Assembly (NCBI GenBank): GCA_903909375.1
Contig: CAIVVM010000034.1
Location: 62,001-126,000 of the forward strand
Length of the DNA: 64,000 nucleotides
Reading direction: 5' to 3'
From: an uncultured Alphaproteobacteria bacterium
GTDB lineage: Bacteria; Pseudomonadota; Alphaproteobacteria; Caulobacterales; Caulobacteraceae
The notes beneath the pieces are model-generated. The model was given only the letters and a program-made list of their open reading frames with translations, had not been told where the DNA came from and ran no database searches. This document shows, in pieces, positions 18,432 through 29,751 of this stretch (position 1 is its first letter; each line of letters starts with the position of its first letter). Position numbers and translations under genes: made by a program.

Positions 18432-18583
18432 GCATCAATCAACACCGCTTCACCTCCCCCGTCGTGTGGCGGGAGGAGGACCGCGCCCTGCAGGAGCCGT
18501 TGTTCGCGTTCAGCGGCGCGTTGCTGGTGGGCTTCGGGAGGCAGATCTGGTTTATGGCCGGCGTTCGCCGGAGGGGAGTTTGA
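18428..18583 (+). CDS. Doubtful small ORF between nuoE and nuoF (51 aa)
   Basis: An ATG overlapping the nuoE stop (ATGA) opens a 51-residue frame, [20 protein letters not shown] to [10 protein letters not shown], ending at the nuoF start region. It has a weak hydrophobic stretch ([13 protein letters not shown]). The underlying DNA holds two inverted repeats, CCTCCC/GGGAGG at 18453-18458/18471-18476 and CCGGCG/CGCCGG at 18558-18571, so the segment may be an inserted repeat that happens to stay open. Coupling to nuoE favours translation; function unknown. Confidence 0.35.
   Translation: MSINQHRFTSPVVWREEDRALQEPLFAFSGALLVGFGRQIWFMAGVRRRGV
18558..18571 (+). promoter_or_regulatory. Hairpin abutting the nuoF ribosome-binding site
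   Basis: CCGGCG at 18558-18563 and CGCCGG at 18566-18571 form a tight stem that ends inside the GGAGGGGAG (18570-18578) serving as nuoF Shine-Dalgarno. It could lower nuoF initiation unless ribosomes from the preceding small ORF open it. This is inferred from pairing only. Confidence 0.35.
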
Positions 18584-18585
18584 GC

Positions 18586-19899
18586 GTGGCGGGTATCCTG
18601 GCTGACAAGGACCGCATCTTCCTGAACCTCTATGGCCAGCGCGACTGGGGCCTGGAGGGCGCCAGGGCGCGCGGCGCGTGGAACGGCACGCAGGATATCG
18701 TGGCCCAGACGCCTGAATGGATCTGCGACCAGATGAAGGCGTCTGGCCTGCGCGGTCGCGGCGGCGCGGGGTTTGCCACCGGCCTGAAGTGGACCTTCAT
18801 GCCCAAGCAGGAGAGCGAGCGGCCACACTATCTGCTGGTCAACGCCGACGAGTCCGAGCCGGGCGCCTGCAAGGACCGCGACATCCTGCGCAACGATCCG
18901 CACCTGCTGATCGAGGGCTGTGTCATCGCCTGTAAGGCCATGCGTTCGCACCAGGCCTACATCTACATCCGCGGCGAGTATGTACACGAGCGCGAGCGCC
19001 TGACGGCGGCGATCAAGCAGGCCTACGAGGCCAGGCTGATCGGCAAGGGCAGCATCCTGGGCTACGACGTGGACGTCGGCCTGCAGCACGGCGGCGGCGC
19101 CTATATCTGCGGCGACGAAACGGCCCTGATGGAAAGCTTCGAGGGCAAGAAAGGCCAGCCGCGCCTGAAGCCACCGTTCCCGGCCGGCGCCGGCATCTAT
19201 GGCTGCCCGACCACGGTGAACAACGTCGAGACCATTGCGGTTGTGGGAACGATCCTGCGTCGCGGCGCCGACTGGTTCGCAGGGTTCGGAACCGAGAAGT
19301 CCACCGGCACAAAACTGTTCGCGGGCTCCGGCCATCTGAACAAGCCCTGTGTGGTCGAGGATGCCGTCGGCATCAGTGTGAAGCAGCTGATCGAAGATCA
19401 CTTCGGTGGCGTGCGCGGCGGCTGGGGAAATCTCAAGGCCGTGATCCCGGGCGGAATTTCCGTACGCATGATCCCGGCTGAAGAGGCCGAGGTCGCCCTC
19501 ATGACCTACGAGGATCTGCAGGCGCGGGGCTCCGGCCTTGGAACCGGCACCATGATCGTCTTCGACAAGGACGCCGATCTGGTGAAGGCGATCGCGCGGG
19601 CCAGCTACTTCTACAAGCACGAGAGCTGCGGCCAGTGCACGCCATGCCGCGAAGGCACTGGCTGGATGTGGCGGGTGATGGAGCGGATGGTGACCGGCGA
19701 AGCCGAGATGTCCGAGATCGACATGCTGCTCGACGTGGCCAGCCAGGTTGAAGGTCATACGATCTGTGGCCTGGGTGACGCGGCCGCCTGGCCGATCCAG
19801 GGCCTGTTCCGTCACTTCCGTCATGAGGTCGAGGACCGCATCACCCAATACCGGGCGCGCAAGGGCAGCTATGCCGGCGCCTCGATCGCGGCGGAGTAA
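18586..19899 (+). CDS. nuoF: NADH-quinone oxidoreductase subunit F
   Basis: 51-kDa-type flavoprotein of about 437 residues that oxidises NADH through FMN and cluster N3. It has the FMN/NADH glycine-rich motif [15 protein letters not shown], the [13 protein letters not shown] segment, [17 protein letters not shown] (here [15 protein letters not shown]) and the cluster ligands [15 protein letters not shown] plus a distal Cys in [12 protein letters not shown] 18586 and TTG 18580 are both plausible, with GGAGGGGAG just upstream; a longer GTG start at 18466 lies inside repeat-like DNA and is rejected. Confidence 0.97.
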   Translation: MAGILADKDRIFLNLYGQRDWGLEGARARGAWNGTQDIVAQTPEWICDQMKASGLRGRGGAGFATGLKWTFMPKQESERPHYLLVNADESEPGACKDRDILRNDPHLLIEGCVIACKAMRSHQAYIYIRGEYVHERERLTAAIKQAYEARLIGKGSILGYDVDVGLQHGGGAYICGDETALMESFEGKKGQPRLKPPFPAGAGIYGCPTTVNNVETIAVVGTILRRGADWFAGFGTEKSTGTKLFAGSGHLNKPCVVEDAVGISVKQLIEDHFGGVRGGWGNLKAVIPGGISVRMIPAEEAEVALMTYEDLQARGSGLGTGTMIVFDKDADLVKAIARASYFYKHESCGQCTPCREGTGWMWRVMERMVTGEAEMSEIDMLLDVASQVEGHTICGLGDAAAWPIQGLFRHFRHEVEDRITQYRARKGSYAGASIAAE

Positions 19900-19904
19900 G
19901 ACAG

Positions 19905-21944
19905 ATGCCTATCGCCAAGGTCGACGGGGTAGAGATCGAGTTTGAAGCCGGGATGAATGTCCTGCAAGTGGCTGAACTTGCTGGTAAAGAGATTCCGCGC
20001 TTCTGCTATCACGAGCGCCTGAGCATCGCCGGCAACTGCCGTATGTGCCTGGTCGAGGTGAAGCCGGGCCCGCCGAAACCCCAGGCGTCGTGTGCGCTTC
20101 CGGCCGCCGAGGGCCAGGAAATCTTCACTGACACGCCGATGGTTCGCAAGGCGCGCCACGGCGTCATGGAATTCCTGCTGATCAATCATCCGCTCGATTG
20201 CCCGATCTGCGATCAGGGCGGCGAGTGCGATCTGCAGGATCAAGCCATGGGTTATGGGCGCGACGACAGCCGCTATGCGGACAACAAGCGGGCCGTCGAA
20301 GAGAAGTTCATGGGGCCGTTGATCAAGACGGTCATGACCCGGTGCATCCAGTGCACCCGCTGCGTGCGCTTCATCACCGAGGTTGCCGGCGTGCCGGAAA
20401 TCGGCTTGATAAGTCGCGGCGAAGACGTTGAAATCACGACATATCTCGACAAGGCGGTAACGTCTGAACTGTCGGCCAACATCATCGATCTCTGCCCGGT
20501 CGGCGCGCTCACCTCCAAGCCCTACGCCTTCAACGCCCGGCCCTGGGAACTGAAGAAGACCGAGAGCGTGGACGTGATGGATGCGCTGGGCTCGGCGATC
20601 CGGGTGGACGCCCGCGGCGCCGCTGTCCTGCGCGTGCTGCCGCGCACCAACGAGGCGATCAACGAAGAGTGGATCTCGGACAAGACCCGCTACGCGGTGG
20701 ACGGCCTGGCCCGCCAGCGCCTGGACCGGCCTTTCCTCCGCGAAGGCGGCAAGCTGCGCCCGGCGACATGGGTTGAGGCCCTAGATGCCGTAGCGGCCAG
20801 GGTCAAGTCGACAACCCCGGATCGTGTGGGCGTGATCGCCGGCGACCTTCAGGACGCCGAATCCATGAAGGCTGCCAAGGACCTGTTTGGTGGCCTGGGT
20901 GTCACCAGCCTCGACTGCCGTCAGGACGGAATGGTGCTCGGACACGGCCAGCGCGAGAGCTGGCTATTGAACTCCACTATACAGGGTCTTGAAGACGCTG
21001 ATGTTATCCTGATTGTGGGTAGCAACCCGCGTATAGAAGCCCCGGTGCTGAACGCCCGCCTGCGCAAGCGCTGGATGGCGGGCGCCCTGCAAGTTGGTCT
21101 CATCGGCGAGGCCGTCGACCTGACCTATGACTATGAGCATCTGGGCGCCGGCCCTGCGAGCCTGGGCGCCCTGGCCAAGTCGAAGGGTGCGTTCCTGAAG
21201 GCTTTGAAGGCCGCGAAATCCCCCGCCATCATCGTGGGCGCGGGCGCGCTGGACCGCGCAGATAGCGCAGCCGTCCTCCAGGCCGCCGCCGGCGTCGCCA
21301 AGACCTATGGGATGACCTGGAACGTGCTGCACACGGCGGCCAGCCGGGTCGGTGGTCTGGATCTGGGCTTCGTCCCCGGCGATGGCGGCAAGTCGGCCGC
21401 TGAGCTGGCGGCCAAGGGCGGCGCCGATGTGCTGGTCCTGCTCGGGGCGGACGAGATCGATATCTCGAAGTCCGACGCCTTCGTGGTCTATCTGGGCACC
21501 CACGGCGATGCGGGCGCGCACCGCGCCGACGTCATCCTGCCGGGCGCGGCCTATACCGAAAAGAACGGCCTTTACGTCAATACCGAGGGCCGGGTTCAGC
21601 TGGGCATGCGCGCCGTATTCCCCAAAGGCGATGCCAAGGAAGACTGGGCGATCCTCCGGGCGCTCTCCGAGCGTATGGGCGCCAAACTGCCCTACGACAC
21701 GCTCGACCAGCTTCGGGCGAAGCTGTTTGCAGACCACCCAACCTTCGGACGGATCGACTACGTGCCGGATACGCCGGTGGCTGTGGATCTGGGCGCCCTG
21801 GGCGCCAAGGGCGCGCACTCTGATGCACCGCTGTCGAGCGGCCTGAAGACCTTCTACCTGTCGAACCCGATCGCCCGCGCCAGCGTGACCATGGCCGAGT
21901 GCGCCTCGGTGGCTGCGGGTACGGCCAAGATGGCGGCGGAGTAG
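19905..21944 (+). CDS. nuoG: NADH-quinone oxidoreductase subunit G
   Basis: 75-kDa-type subunit, 679 residues, the largest of the peripheral arm. The N-terminal 2Fe-2S ferredoxin domain has [20 protein letters not shown], then the His-Cys motif [17 protein letters not shown], then [12 protein letters not shown] and [14 protein letters not shown] for two [4Fe-4S] clusters. The rest is a molybdopterin-oxidoreductase-like domain without catalytic function, ending near residue 679. Starts 5 bp after nuoF; ATG 19905. Confidence 0.98.
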   Translation: MPIAKVDGVEIEFEAGMNVLQVAELAGKEIPRFCYHERLSIAGNCRMCLVEVKPGPPKPQASCALPAAEGQEIFTDTPMVRKARHGVMEFLLINHPLDCPICDQGGECDLQDQAMGYGRDDSRYADNKRAVEEKFMGPLIKTVMTRCIQCTRCVRFITEVAGVPEIGLISRGEDVEITTYLDKAVTSELSANIIDLCPVGALTSKPYAFNARPWELKKTESVDVMDALGSAIRVDARGAAVLRVLPRTNEAINEEWISDKTRYAVDGLARQRLDRPFLREGGKLRPATWVEALDAVAARVKSTTPDRVGVIAGDLQDAESMKAAKDLFGGLGVTSLDCRQDGMVLGHGQRESWLLNSTIQGLEDADVILIVGSNPRIEAPVLNARLRKRWMAGALQVGLIGEAVDLTYDYEHLGAGPASLGALAKSKGAFLKALKAAKSPAIIVGAGALDRADSAAVLQAAAGVAKTYGMTWNVLHTAASRVGGLDLGFVPGDGGKSAAELAAKGGADVLVLLGADEIDISKSDAFVVYLGTHGDAGAHRADVILPGAAYTEKNGLYVNTEGRVQLGMRAVFPKGDAKEDWAILRALSERMGAKLPYDTLDQLRAKLFADHPTFGRIDYVPDTPVAVDLGALGAKGAHSDAPLSSGLKTFYLSNPIARASVTMAECASVAAGTAKMAAE

Positions 21945-21948
21945 GGGC

Positions 21949-23016
21949 ATGGATTTCTGGACCACCCCGATCGGCTGGACGATCCTGACCGTCGCTCACA
22001 TCCTGGCGGTCACCGTATCGCTGCTGCTGATCGTCGCCTTCATCATCTATGGCGACCGCAAGATCTTCGCCGGCGTTCAGGCACGGAAGGGGCCGAACGT
22101 CGTCGGTCCGTTCGGCTTGCTTCAATCGTTTGCGGACCTGGGGAAGTTCCTGGTGAAGGAACTCGTCATCCCGGCAGGCGCCGACAAGGCCGTGTTCCTG
22201 CTTGCCCCGTTGATCAGCGTGACGCTGGCGTTTGGCGGCTGGGCGGTGATGCCGATCGCCCCCGGCTGGGGTATCTCCGACATCAACGTGGGCATTCTTT
22301 ACCTGTTCGCCGTCTCTTCGATGGGAGTCTACGGCATCATCATGGGCGGGTGGGCTTCGAATTCGAAGTATCCATTCCTGGGGTCGCTGCGGTCAGCTGC
22401 GCAGATGGTGTCCTATGAGGTCTCCATCGGCTTTGTGATCATCACCGTCATCCTGCTGGCCGGCAGCATGAACCTCAACCAGATCACCGAGGCGCAAGCC
22501 GGTGGTTTCTGGAACTGGTACATGTTCGGCGGCGGCCTGGATAACCTTCCGCTGATCCTGATCATGTTCCCGATGGGCGTGATCTTCTTCATCTCTGGAC
22601 TGGCCGAAACCAACCGCCCTCCCTTTGACCTGCCCGAAGCCGAGTCCGAGTTGGTGGCGGGCTATGCCGTCGAATACGGCTCAACGCCCTACCTGCTGTT
22701 CTACCTGGCCGAGATGCTGAACATCGTCCTGATGAGCGGGCTGATGGCCGTGCTGTTTCTGGGCGGCTGGCACGCGCCCTGGCCGGCGGGCTACCTCGAG
22801 AGCTGGCCGGCCTGGCTGGTCAGCCTGCATGGACTGTTCTTCTTCGCCATCAAGACGTTCTTTGTCTTCTTCATGAACGCCATGGTTCGCGCGATCGTGC
22901 CCCGCTATCGCTACGATCAGCTGATGCGCCTGGGCTGGAAGGTGTTTCTTCCCACTTCGCTGGTGGCCGTTGCCGTCGTCGCCGGCTGGCAGGTCTACAC
23001 AGGATTCGGCTCATGA
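21949..23016 (+). CDS. nuoH: NADH-quinone oxidoreductase subunit H
   Basis: Membrane subunit ND1-type of 355 residues, about eight transmembrane helices, linking the quinone site to the proton-pumping arm. Conserved motifs are [21 protein letters not shown], the loop with [24 protein letters not shown] and the C-terminal [22 protein letters not shown]. Translation is coupled to the next small lipoprotein by an ATGA overlap. Confidence 0.98.
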   Translation: MDFWTTPIGWTILTVAHILAVTVSLLLIVAFIIYGDRKIFAGVQARKGPNVVGPFGLLQSFADLGKFLVKELVIPAGADKAVFLLAPLISVTLAFGGWAVMPIAPGWGISDINVGILYLFAVSSMGVYGIIMGGWASNSKYPFLGSLRSAAQMVSYEVSIGFVIITVILLAGSMNLNQITEAQAGGFWNWYMFGGGLDNLPLILIMFPMGVIFFISGLAETNRPPFDLPEAESELVAGYAVEYGSTPYLLFYLAEMLNIVLMSGLMAVLFLGGWHAPWPAGYLESWPAWLVSLHGLFFFAIKTFFVFFMNAMVRAIVPRYRYDQLMRLGWKVFLPTSLVAVAVVAGWQVYTGFGS

Positions 23017-23216
23017 AGCTGGCGGGGGGGCTGATCATCGCCTTGCTGCTGAGCGCCTGCGCCAGCGGCGTCGGAAGCGGCGCAAGCGCCGGTGTGGCGA
23101 CCTATGATGACCTGAAAGCCGCGACAGCCGCCTGCGCCGCCAAGGGCGGCCACCTGAAGCTGAAACGAAACGGCGACATCAAGTATCTTGATGATTACGC
23201 CTGCGAGAAGACCTGA
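23013..23216 (+). CDS. Small predicted lipoprotein within the nuo operon (67 aa)
   Basis: Codes for 67 residues. Residues 1-15 are a hydrophobic signal and LLSAC gives a lipobox with the acylated Cys at 16. The mature part is about 51 residues, with two further Cys (41 and 64) that could form a disulfide, and a Lys-rich [13 protein letters not shown] segment. Serine at +3 and no Asp at +2 suggest outer-membrane sorting. It overlaps nuoH (ATGA) and nuoI (TGATG), so it is tightly embedded. Function unknown; it is not a core Complex I subunit. Confidence 0.75.
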   Translation: MKLAGGLIIALLLSACASGVGSGASAGVATYDDLKAATAACAAKGGHLKLKRNGDIKYLDDYACEKT

Positions 23217-23707
23217 TGCTGAACCGAGTCGGACAGGCCCTCAGGGGCGCAGCGCTCATGGATTTCGTCGGTGCCTTCGGGCTGGCGATGAAGTACATGG
23301 TGCGGCCCAAGAAGACCGTGCAGTACCCGCACGAGCGGGGTCCCCAGAGTCCACGTTTCCGCGGCGAGCATGCCCTGCGCCGCTACGCAAACGGCGAGGA
23401 GCGCTGCATTGCCTGCAAGCTGTGCGAGGCGATCTGCCCCGCTCAGGCCATCACCATTGAGGCCGAGCCTCGTGAGGACGGATCGCGGCGGACGACGCGC
23501 TACGACATCGACATGGTCAAGTGCATCTACTGCGGCCTGTGCCAGGAGGCCTGCCCGGTGGACGCCATCGTCGAAGGTCCGAACACCGAGTTCGCGGTCG
23601 AGACGCGTGAGGAACTCTACTATGACAAGGCGCGGCTGCTGGATAACGGCGACCGCTGGGAGCGTGAAATCGCGAAGAATATGGAACTGGACGCGCCGTA
23701 TCGCTAA
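23216..23707 (+). CDS. nuoI: NADH-quinone oxidoreductase subunit I
   Basis: TYKY-type subunit (163 residues) carrying clusters N6a and N6b. Two full ferredoxin motifs are seen: [16 protein letters not shown] and [16 protein letters not shown]. The alphaproteobacterial NuoI N-terminal amphipathic helix ([22 protein letters not shown]) anchors it on the membrane arm. ATG 23216 shares one base with the stop of the lipoprotein gene. It is followed by a 97-bp gap with a hairpin before nuoJ. Confidence 0.98.
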   Translation: MLNRVGQALRGAALMDFVGAFGLAMKYMVRPKKTVQYPHERGPQSPRFRGEHALRRYANGEERCIACKLCEAICPAQAITIEAEPREDGSRRTTRYDIDMVKCIYCGLCQEACPVDAIVEGPNTEFAVETREELYYDKARLLDNGDRWEREIAKNMELDAPYR

Positions 23708-23743
23708 ACGGGCGTCGCGATTCCACGCCCAATGATCCGACGG

Positions 23744-23767
23744 GCGTGACGGGGAGTTCCGTCACGC
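23744..23767 (+). other. Stem-loop between nuoI and nuoJ
   Basis: GCGTGACGG (23744-23752) pairs perfectly with CCGTCACGC (23759-23767) around a 6-nt loop. There is no T-run after it, so it is more likely an mRNA-stability or processing hairpin than an intrinsic terminator. It sits in the only sizeable gap inside the nuo operon. Confidence 0.55.
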
Positions 23768-23804
23768 ACTGAATTGAGTACTTCGAGGGGAAAAGAAGAG
23801 CCGT

Positions 23805-24428
23805 ATGGCCCTGCAGGCGATCGCATTTTACCTGATGTCGGCGGTCACGCTGGTGGCCGGATTCTGCGTGGTGTCGGCCCGCAATCCGGTGCACTCGGTG
23901 TTGTGGCTGATCCTGGCCTTCTTCTCGGCCGCCGGACTGTTCGTGCTTCTGGGCGCGGAGTTCCTGGCGATGCTGCTGGTGGTGGTCTACGTCGGCGCCG
24001 TTGCGGTGCTGTTCCTGTTCGTGGTGATGATGCTGGACGTGGACTTCACGGCCCTGCGTCAGGGCTTCGCCCGCTACATGCCGCTGGGTCTTGTGATCGG
24101 GGCGTTCCTCGCCGCCGAGATGATCCTGGTCTCCACGGCCGTGGCCACCCGCGGGGCGGCCAAGGACAATGACACGCCAATGGCGTCTGGCGCCGGGGTC
24201 GACATCAGCAACGTCGAAGCGATCGGCCGGGTCCTCTACACGGACTACATCTACTTCTTCCAGGCGGCGGGGCTGGTGCTGCTGGTGGCCATGATTGGCG
24301 CCATCGTGCTGACGCTCCGCCACAAGCCTGGTGTGAAACGCCAGATCATCATGGACCAGGTGCTGCGCACGCCCGCCACCGGCATGACGATTGTCAACCC
24401 AAAGCCCGGCGAGGGGATCGGCGAATGA
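23805..24428 (+). CDS. nuoJ: NADH-quinone oxidoreductase subunit J
   Basis: ND6-type membrane subunit, 207 residues, five predicted helices. The helix with the family bulge, [27 protein letters not shown] (about residues 52-78), is clear, and a hydrophilic stretch around residues 110-135 precedes the last helix. The end overlaps nuoK by 4 bp (ATGA). Confidence 0.96.
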   Translation: MALQAIAFYLMSAVTLVAGFCVVSARNPVHSVLWLILAFFSAAGLFVLLGAEFLAMLLVVVYVGAVAVLFLFVVMMLDVDFTALRQGFARYMPLGLVIGAFLAAEMILVSTAVATRGAAKDNDTPMASGAGVDISNVEAIGRVLYTDYIYFFQAAGLVLLVAMIGAIVLTLRHKPGVKRQIIMDQVLRTPATGMTIVNPKPGEGIGE

Positions 24429-24736
24429 TGGTCATCGGGCTCGCTCACTATCTGGCAGTCGCTGCGATTCTGTTCACGATCGGAGTGTTCGGCATCTTCG
24501 TGAACCGCAAGAACATCATCGTCATCCTGATGTCGGTGGAACTGATGCTACTGGCGGTAAACATCAATCTGGTGGCCTTTTCGGTCTACCTGGGCAACGT
24601 GACAGGCCAGATCTTCGCCATGTTCGTACTGACCGTGGCGGCGGCCGAGGCGGCCGTCGGACTTGCCATTCTCGTCACCTTCTTCCGTAACCGCGGCGAC
24701 ATCGCCGTGGATGACGCCGCGATGATGAAGGGTTGA
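24425..24736 (+). CDS. nuoK: NADH-quinone oxidoreductase subunit K
   Basis: ND4L-type membrane subunit of 103 residues, three transmembrane helices. Conserved acidic residues in helices 2 and 3 lie in [11 protein letters not shown] and [12 protein letters not shown] and take part in proton transfer. Two consecutive ATGs (24425, 24428) are possible starts; the first overlaps the nuoJ stop. Confidence 0.97.
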   Translation: MMVIGLAHYLAVAAILFTIGVFGIFVNRKNIIVILMSVELMLLAVNINLVAFSVYLGNVTGQIFAMFVLTVAAAEAAVGLAILVTFFRNRGDIAVDDAAMMKG

Positions 24737-24740
24737 TCTC

Positions 24741-26816
24741 TTGGATCCTGTAGCCCTCGTCACCGTCATCCTGTTCGGCCCGCTGATCGGCGCGCTGGTC
24801 GCAGGCCTGTTCGGTCGCCAGATCGGCGACAAGGCCGCCATGACGGTCACCACCGGTTTCCTGATGCTGTCGGCCGCCCTTTCATGGGTGGTGTTCAGCC
24901 AATGGACCTGGGGCGGCCTCGAGCCGTTCACCCACGTCTACGCGCCCTTTATCCATGTGGGTGAATTCCAGTCGAACTGGGCGTTCAGGCTGGACGGTCT
25001 TTCTGCGGTGATGCTGGTGGTGGTGACCACTGTCTCCTCGCTGGTGCACCTCTATTCGTGGGGCTACATGGCCGAGGATCCGGCCAAGCCCAGGTTCTTC
25101 GCCTATCTGTCGCTGTTCACTTTCGCGATGCTTTCGCTGATCAGCGCGGCCGACTTCATGCAACTTTTCTTCGGCTGGGAAGGCGTGGGACTGGCCAGCT
25201 ATCTGCTGATCGGGTTCTGGCACCACAAGGCCACCGCCAATGCGGCCTCAATCAAGGCTTTCGTGGTCAACCGGGTAGGTGACTTCGGCTTTGCGCTGGG
25301 CATCATGACGGTGTTCTGGGCATTCGGAACCATCGACTTCGCCACCCTGTTCCCGCTTATCGAGGCGGGGGTCAGTCGGACCTGGGAGTTCGCCGGTCAG
25401 GACTGGCAGCTGGTGGAACTGGCCTGCGTTCTGCTGTTCGTCGGCGCCATGGGCAAGTCGGCCCAGTTCTTCCTGCACACCTGGCTGCCTGACGCCATGG
25501 AAGGCCCGACGCCGGTCTCGGCCCTGATCCACGCTGCGACCATGGTGACGGCAGGGGTCTATATGGTCTGCCTGCTGTCGCCGATGTTCGAGTACGCGCC
25601 TGTGGCCAAGAACATCGTGACCGTCATCGGGGCGGTGACCGCGCTGTTCGCCGCGACGGTTGGCCTGACCCAGAACGATATCAAGCGCGTGATCGCCTAC
25701 TCGACCTGTTCCCAGCTCGGCTACATGTTCTTCGCCGCCGGCGTGGGCGCCTATGACGCCGCCATGTTCCACCTGTTCACCCACGCCTTCTTCAAGGCGC
25801 TGTTGTTCCTGGGGGCGGGTTCAGTGATCCACGGCATGGCGCACGAACAGGACATGCGCCGCTATGGCCACCTGATGCCCTACATGAAGTGGACCTTCGT
25901 GGTGATGACCATTGGCACCATCGCGATCACAGGTCTTGGAATTCCCTATCTGGAATGGGGCTTCGCCGGCTTCTACTCAAAGGACGCGATCATCCACGCT
26001 GCCTATGAAGCCGGTGGCGCAGGCCATCCCATGGGCTACTTCGCGTTTGCGGTCGGCATCCTGGTGGCAGGCCTGACAGCGTTCTATTCATGGCGCGTGG
26101 CGTTCTTCACGTTCAACGGGACCGCCCGCTGGACGTCCGAAGACCTTGAGCACCACTGGCATAATCGCGACCATGACCACGGTCATGATGACGCGCATGC
26201 CGTGCATGACCACAGTCACAGCGAACACGCTCACAGCGATCACGAGTACAAGCCCCACGAGAGCCCCTGGACGATGCGGATCCCGCTGATTGTCCTGGCC
26301 ATCGGCGCCATCGGCGCGGGTTTTGCCTTCCATCACCAGTTCATCGGTGAGCACAGCTCGGAGTTCTGGCGCGGGGCCATCTTCAAGCTGCCGGCTGAGC
26401 ATGCAGCTGAGGGCGGCCACAGCTTCCCGGTCTGGGTGATGGTGACGCCAATTCTGGTGTCGGTGCTGGGCCTTCTGGTGGCGGCCTACATGTACATCTG
26501 GCGGGAAGGCACGGGCGCGAAGCTGGCGGCCAAGCAGGGCCTGCTCTACGTCTTCTTCTACAACAAGTGGTTCTTCGATGAGCTGTACAACGCCACGTTC
26601 GTGCGCGCCGCCAAATGGCTCGGCGACCTGTTCTGGAAGGGCGGCGACCAGAAGATCATCGACGGCTACGGGCCCGATGGGGTTGCAGCTCTGTCCGTCC
26701 GCTTCGGCAAGGGCGCCGGTCGCCTGCAGTCGGGCTATGTCTATCACTATGCCTTTGTGATGCTGCTGGGCGTCGCGGGCCTGCTGACGTTCGCCCTCTG
26801 GGCCTGGGCCGCCTGA
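24741..26816 (+). CDS. nuoL: NADH-quinone oxidoreductase subunit L with His-rich loop
   Basis: Antiporter-like ND5-type proton-pumping subunit, 691 residues and about 16 helices including the long lateral helix at the C-terminus. [39 protein letters not shown] and the conserved Lys/Glu of the channel are intact. Between helices, residues 471-507 are hydrophilic with 14 His in 37 positions ([18 protein letters not shown]). TTG 24741, 4 bp after nuoK, is the start; GAAGGG lies upstream. Confidence 0.97.
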   Translation: MDPVALVTVILFGPLIGALVAGLFGRQIGDKAAMTVTTGFLMLSAALSWVVFSQWTWGGLEPFTHVYAPFIHVGEFQSNWAFRLDGLSAVMLVVVTTVSSLVHLYSWGYMAEDPAKPRFFAYLSLFTFAMLSLISAADFMQLFFGWEGVGLASYLLIGFWHHKATANAASIKAFVVNRVGDFGFALGIMTVFWAFGTIDFATLFPLIEAGVSRTWEFAGQDWQLVELACVLLFVGAMGKSAQFFLHTWLPDAMEGPTPVSALIHAATMVTAGVYMVCLLSPMFEYAPVAKNIVTVIGAVTALFAATVGLTQNDIKRVIAYSTCSQLGYMFFAAGVGAYDAAMFHLFTHAFFKALLFLGAGSVIHGMAHEQDMRRYGHLMPYMKWTFVVMTIGTIAITGLGIPYLEWGFAGFYSKDAIIHAAYEAGGAGHPMGYFAFAVGILVAGLTAFYSWRVAFFTFNGTARWTSEDLEHHWHNRDHDHGHDDAHAVHDHSHSEHAHSDHEYKPHESPWTMRIPLIVLAIGAIGAGFAFHHQFIGEHSSEFWRGAIFKLPAEHAAEGGHSFPVWVMVTPILVSVLGLLVAAYMYIWREGTGAKLAAKQGLLYVFFYNKWFFDELYNATFVRAAKWLGDLFWKGGDQKIIDGYGPDGVAALSVRFGKGAGRLQSGYVYHYAFVMLLGVAGLLTFALWAWAA

Positions 26817-26830
26817 GGGGGATGACAGAC

Positions 26831-28324
26831 ATGCCGTTGCTCTCCCTCATCACCTACGCGCCGCTGCTCGGCGTCGCCGGGATCCTGCTGGTCCGCCTGT
26901 TTGGCAAGGCCGACAGCGCCGCCGGCGACAATGCGTCGCGCTGGATCGCATTTGCGACCACACTGGTGACCCTGGCGCTGTCCGTGCTGCTGGTCGCGCA
27001 GTTTGACCCGAAGAACCCGGGCTTCCAGTTTGTCGAAGAGGCCCCCTGGTTCGCGGGCCTCTACTACCGGATGGGCGTGGACGGCATTTCGGTGCTGTTT
27101 GTCTTGCTGACCGCCTTTCTGATGCCGCTCTGCATCGCCGCCTCGTGGAAGTCGATCGAGACCCGCGTGCCGGAATATATGATGGCATTCCTGCTGCTGG
27201 AGACGCTGGTGATCGGCGTGTTCTGCGCCCTGGATTTGGTGCTGTTCTACGCATTCTTCGAGTTTGGCCTGGTGCCAATGTTCCTGATCATCGGCATCTG
27301 GGGCGGACAACGTCGGGTCTACGCGGCCTTCAAATTCTTCCTCTATACCCTGCTGGGCTCGGTGCTCATGCTGGCGGCGATCCTCTTCATGATCGGAACG
27401 ACCGGCACGAGCTCGATCCCGGAACTGATGACCCACCACTTCGATCCGAATGTGCAGACCTGGCTATGGCTGGCATTCTTCGCCTCCTTCGCGGTCAAGA
27501 TGCCGATGTGGCCCGTGCACACCTGGCTTCCTGACGCCCACGTGGAGGCGCCTACGGCGGGCTCGGTGTTCCTGGCGGGCATCCTGCTGAAGATGGGGGG
27601 CTACGGTTTCCTGCGCTTCAGCCTGCCGATGTTCCCCAATGCCTCCGACCTGTTTGCCCCTCTGGTCTTCGGCCTGAGCGCCATTGCCGTCGTCTACACG
27701 TCGCTGGTCGCGTTCCGGCAGACGGATGTGAAGAAGCTGATCGCCTACTCGTCGGTGGCTCACATGGGCCTGGTGACCATGGGCATATTCTCCGGCAACG
27801 CCCAGGGTGAACAGGGCGCCATCTATCAGATGCTCAGCCACGGGCTGATCTCGGGAGCATTGTTCCTCTGCGTCGGCGTCATCTACGACCGGATGCACAC
27901 CCGTGAGATCAAGTTCTACGGCGGACTTGTCACCCGGATGCCGGTCTATGCTGCGGTGTTCATGCTGTTCGCCATGGGCAACGTCGGTCTGCCGGGCACC
28001 AGCGGGTTTGTCGGGGAAATCCTGACGATGGTCGGCGTCTACCAGGTCTCGACCTGGACAGCGATCGTGGCGGCCTCCGGCGTGATCCTGTCCGCGGTCT
28101 ATATGTTGACCCTCTACAGGGCCGTGGTGTTCGGCACGATCACCAATCCCAAGCTCGAGACCATAACCGACCTCAATTGGCGAGAGATTGCGATCTTTGC
28201 GCCGCTGATCGTCGGCACCCTCTATCTGGGCCTTCAGCCCAATTCCGTGTTCGACCTGACGTCGGCCTCGGTAGACCAGCTGGTGCAGGTCTACCAGGCG
28301 GCCATCGGCGGTGCCCACCCATGA
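26831..28324 (+). CDS. nuoM: NADH-quinone oxidoreductase subunit M
   Basis: Antiporter-like ND4-type subunit, 497 residues, about 14 helices. The family signature [28 protein letters not shown] helix ([15 protein letters not shown]) contains the essential Glu, and [19 protein letters not shown] carries the Lys/His channel region. ATG 26831 is preferred over ATG 26822 because the GAGGGGG Shine-Dalgarno is about 9 nt before it and touches the earlier ATG. Overlaps nuoN by 4 bp. Confidence 0.97.
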   Translation: MPLLSLITYAPLLGVAGILLVRLFGKADSAAGDNASRWIAFATTLVTLALSVLLVAQFDPKNPGFQFVEEAPWFAGLYYRMGVDGISVLFVLLTAFLMPLCIAASWKSIETRVPEYMMAFLLLETLVIGVFCALDLVLFYAFFEFGLVPMFLIIGIWGGQRRVYAAFKFFLYTLLGSVLMLAAILFMIGTTGTSSIPELMTHHFDPNVQTWLWLAFFASFAVKMPMWPVHTWLPDAHVEAPTAGSVFLAGILLKMGGYGFLRFSLPMFPNASDLFAPLVFGLSAIAVVYTSLVAFRQTDVKKLIAYSSVAHMGLVTMGIFSGNAQGEQGAIYQMLSHGLISGALFLCVGVIYDRMHTREIKFYGGLVTRMPVYAAVFMLFAMGNVGLPGTSGFVGEILTMVGVYQVSTWTAIVAASGVILSAVYMLTLYRAVVFGTITNPKLETITDLNWREIAIFAPLIVGTLYLGLQPNSVFDLTSASVDQLVQVYQAAIGGAHP

Positions 28325-29751
28325 CGTTTTCCGCCAACCTCGCCCTGGCCATTCCGGAATTGATCCTCGCGATCGGCGCGCTGTCGCTGCTGGTCGCGGG
28401 CGCCTTTGCCCCGGCGCAGACCCGCATGGTGGGCTGGGCCAGTGTCCTGGTGCTGCTGGGCGCAACCGTCGCCACGGCGACCCAGCCGTTCGGCGTCGCT
28501 TTCAGCGGCGGTCTGATTTCTGATGCGGCTGCCACCTTCGCCAAGGTGGCGATCTATCTTGCGTCCGCCGTCGTGATCCCGCTGGCCCAGCCGTGGTTCG
28601 AGCGGCGTGGCGTGAAGGTGTTTGAATTCCCCATTCTGGTCCTGCTCGCCGCGCTTGGTATGGGCATGATGGTGTCGGCGGGCGACCTGATCTCGCTCTA
28701 TATCGGCATCGAGTTGCAGAGCCTGGCGCTCTACGTTCTGGCCGCGATGCATCGTGACAACGCCAAGGCGTCGGAAGCAGGCCTGAAGTACTTCGTGCTG
28801 GGAGCTCTTTCGTCTGGACTGCTGCTGTATGGCGCCAGCCTGATCTACGGGTTCGCGGGATCGACCCACTTCAGCGAGATCGCGCAAGCGGCCGGCGCTC
28901 CGGAAAACACAGGGCTGTTGTTCGGCCTGGTGTTCCTGATCTGCGGCATCGCCTTCAAGGTCTCGGCGGCGCCTTTCCACATGTGGACGCCCGACGTCTA
29001 TGAAGGCGCGCCCACGCCGATCGTCGCCTTGTTCGCCGCTGCGCCCAAGCTGGCCGCCATGGTGCTGTTCGCCCGTGTGCTGGGCGACGGCTTTGCGACC
29101 GCGGCGGACCAGTGGCAACAGATCCTGGTGATCATGGCCATGGCCTCGGTCGCCGTGGGGGCTTTCGCGGGCCTGGTTCAAAGCAATCTGAAGCGGCTGT
29201 GGGCCTATTCGTCGATCGCCAATATCGGTTACGCGGTGCTCGGCCTTTCGTCGGGAACGACCGAGGGCGCACAGGCCATGCTGATGTTCATGGTGCTCTA
29301 CATGATCGATGTGACCGGCTTCTTCGCCTGTCTGGCGGCGCTGTCGCGCGGCGGTCGGTCGATGGAGACGCTGCAGGACATGGCGGGCCTGATCAAGGAG
29401 CGTCCGGCGATCGCTCTGGCCATGACGGTGTTTGCGCTGTCGGCTCTGGGCCTGCCACCGTTCTCGGGCTTCTTCGGAAAATACTATGTGTTCAAGGCGG
29501 CCCTGGACGCCGGTCTCTGGGGGCCGGCCGTGTTCGGTCTGGTCGGCTCGGTGGTCGCGGCGTTCTACTATCTCAAGCTGATCAAGGTGATGTGGTTCGA
29601 CCCCAGCCCGGGTGCGACCGACAAGCCGCCGGTGGAGGCCAATACCATCGCCCTGACGTCAGCGCTCTTTGCGTTCCCGGTTGTGATCGTGGCGCTGCAC
29701 AGCCTGGACATGCTCGCGGAACGGGCGGCCCGCGCGCTCGGGCTCGCCTAG
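28321..29751 (+). CDS. nuoN: NADH-quinone oxidoreductase subunit N
   Basis: Antiporter-like ND2-type subunit, 476 residues, about 14 helices; last gene of the operon. Motifs include [19 protein letters not shown] with the conserved Glu, [21 protein letters not shown] with the Lys/His region, and [15 protein letters not shown]. The start is ATG 28321, coupled to nuoM by ATGA. The stop is immediately followed by a palindromic element that may end the transcript. Confidence 0.97.
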   Translation: MTFSANLALAIPELILAIGALSLLVAGAFAPAQTRMVGWASVLVLLGATVATATQPFGVAFSGGLISDAAATFAKVAIYLASAVVIPLAQPWFERRGVKVFEFPILVLLAALGMGMMVSAGDLISLYIGIELQSLALYVLAAMHRDNAKASEAGLKYFVLGALSSGLLLYGASLIYGFAGSTHFSEIAQAAGAPENTGLLFGLVFLICGIAFKVSAAPFHMWTPDVYEGAPTPIVALFAAAPKLAAMVLFARVLGDGFATAADQWQQILVIMAMASVAVGAFAGLVQSNLKRLWAYSSIANIGYAVLGLSSGTTEGAQAMLMFMVLYMIDVTGFFACLAALSRGGRSMETLQDMAGLIKERPAIALAMTVFALSALGLPPFSGFFGKYYVFKAALDAGLWGPAVFGLVGSVVAAFYYLKLIKVMWFDPSPGATDKPPVEANTIALTSALFAFPVVIVALHSLDMLAERAARALGLA

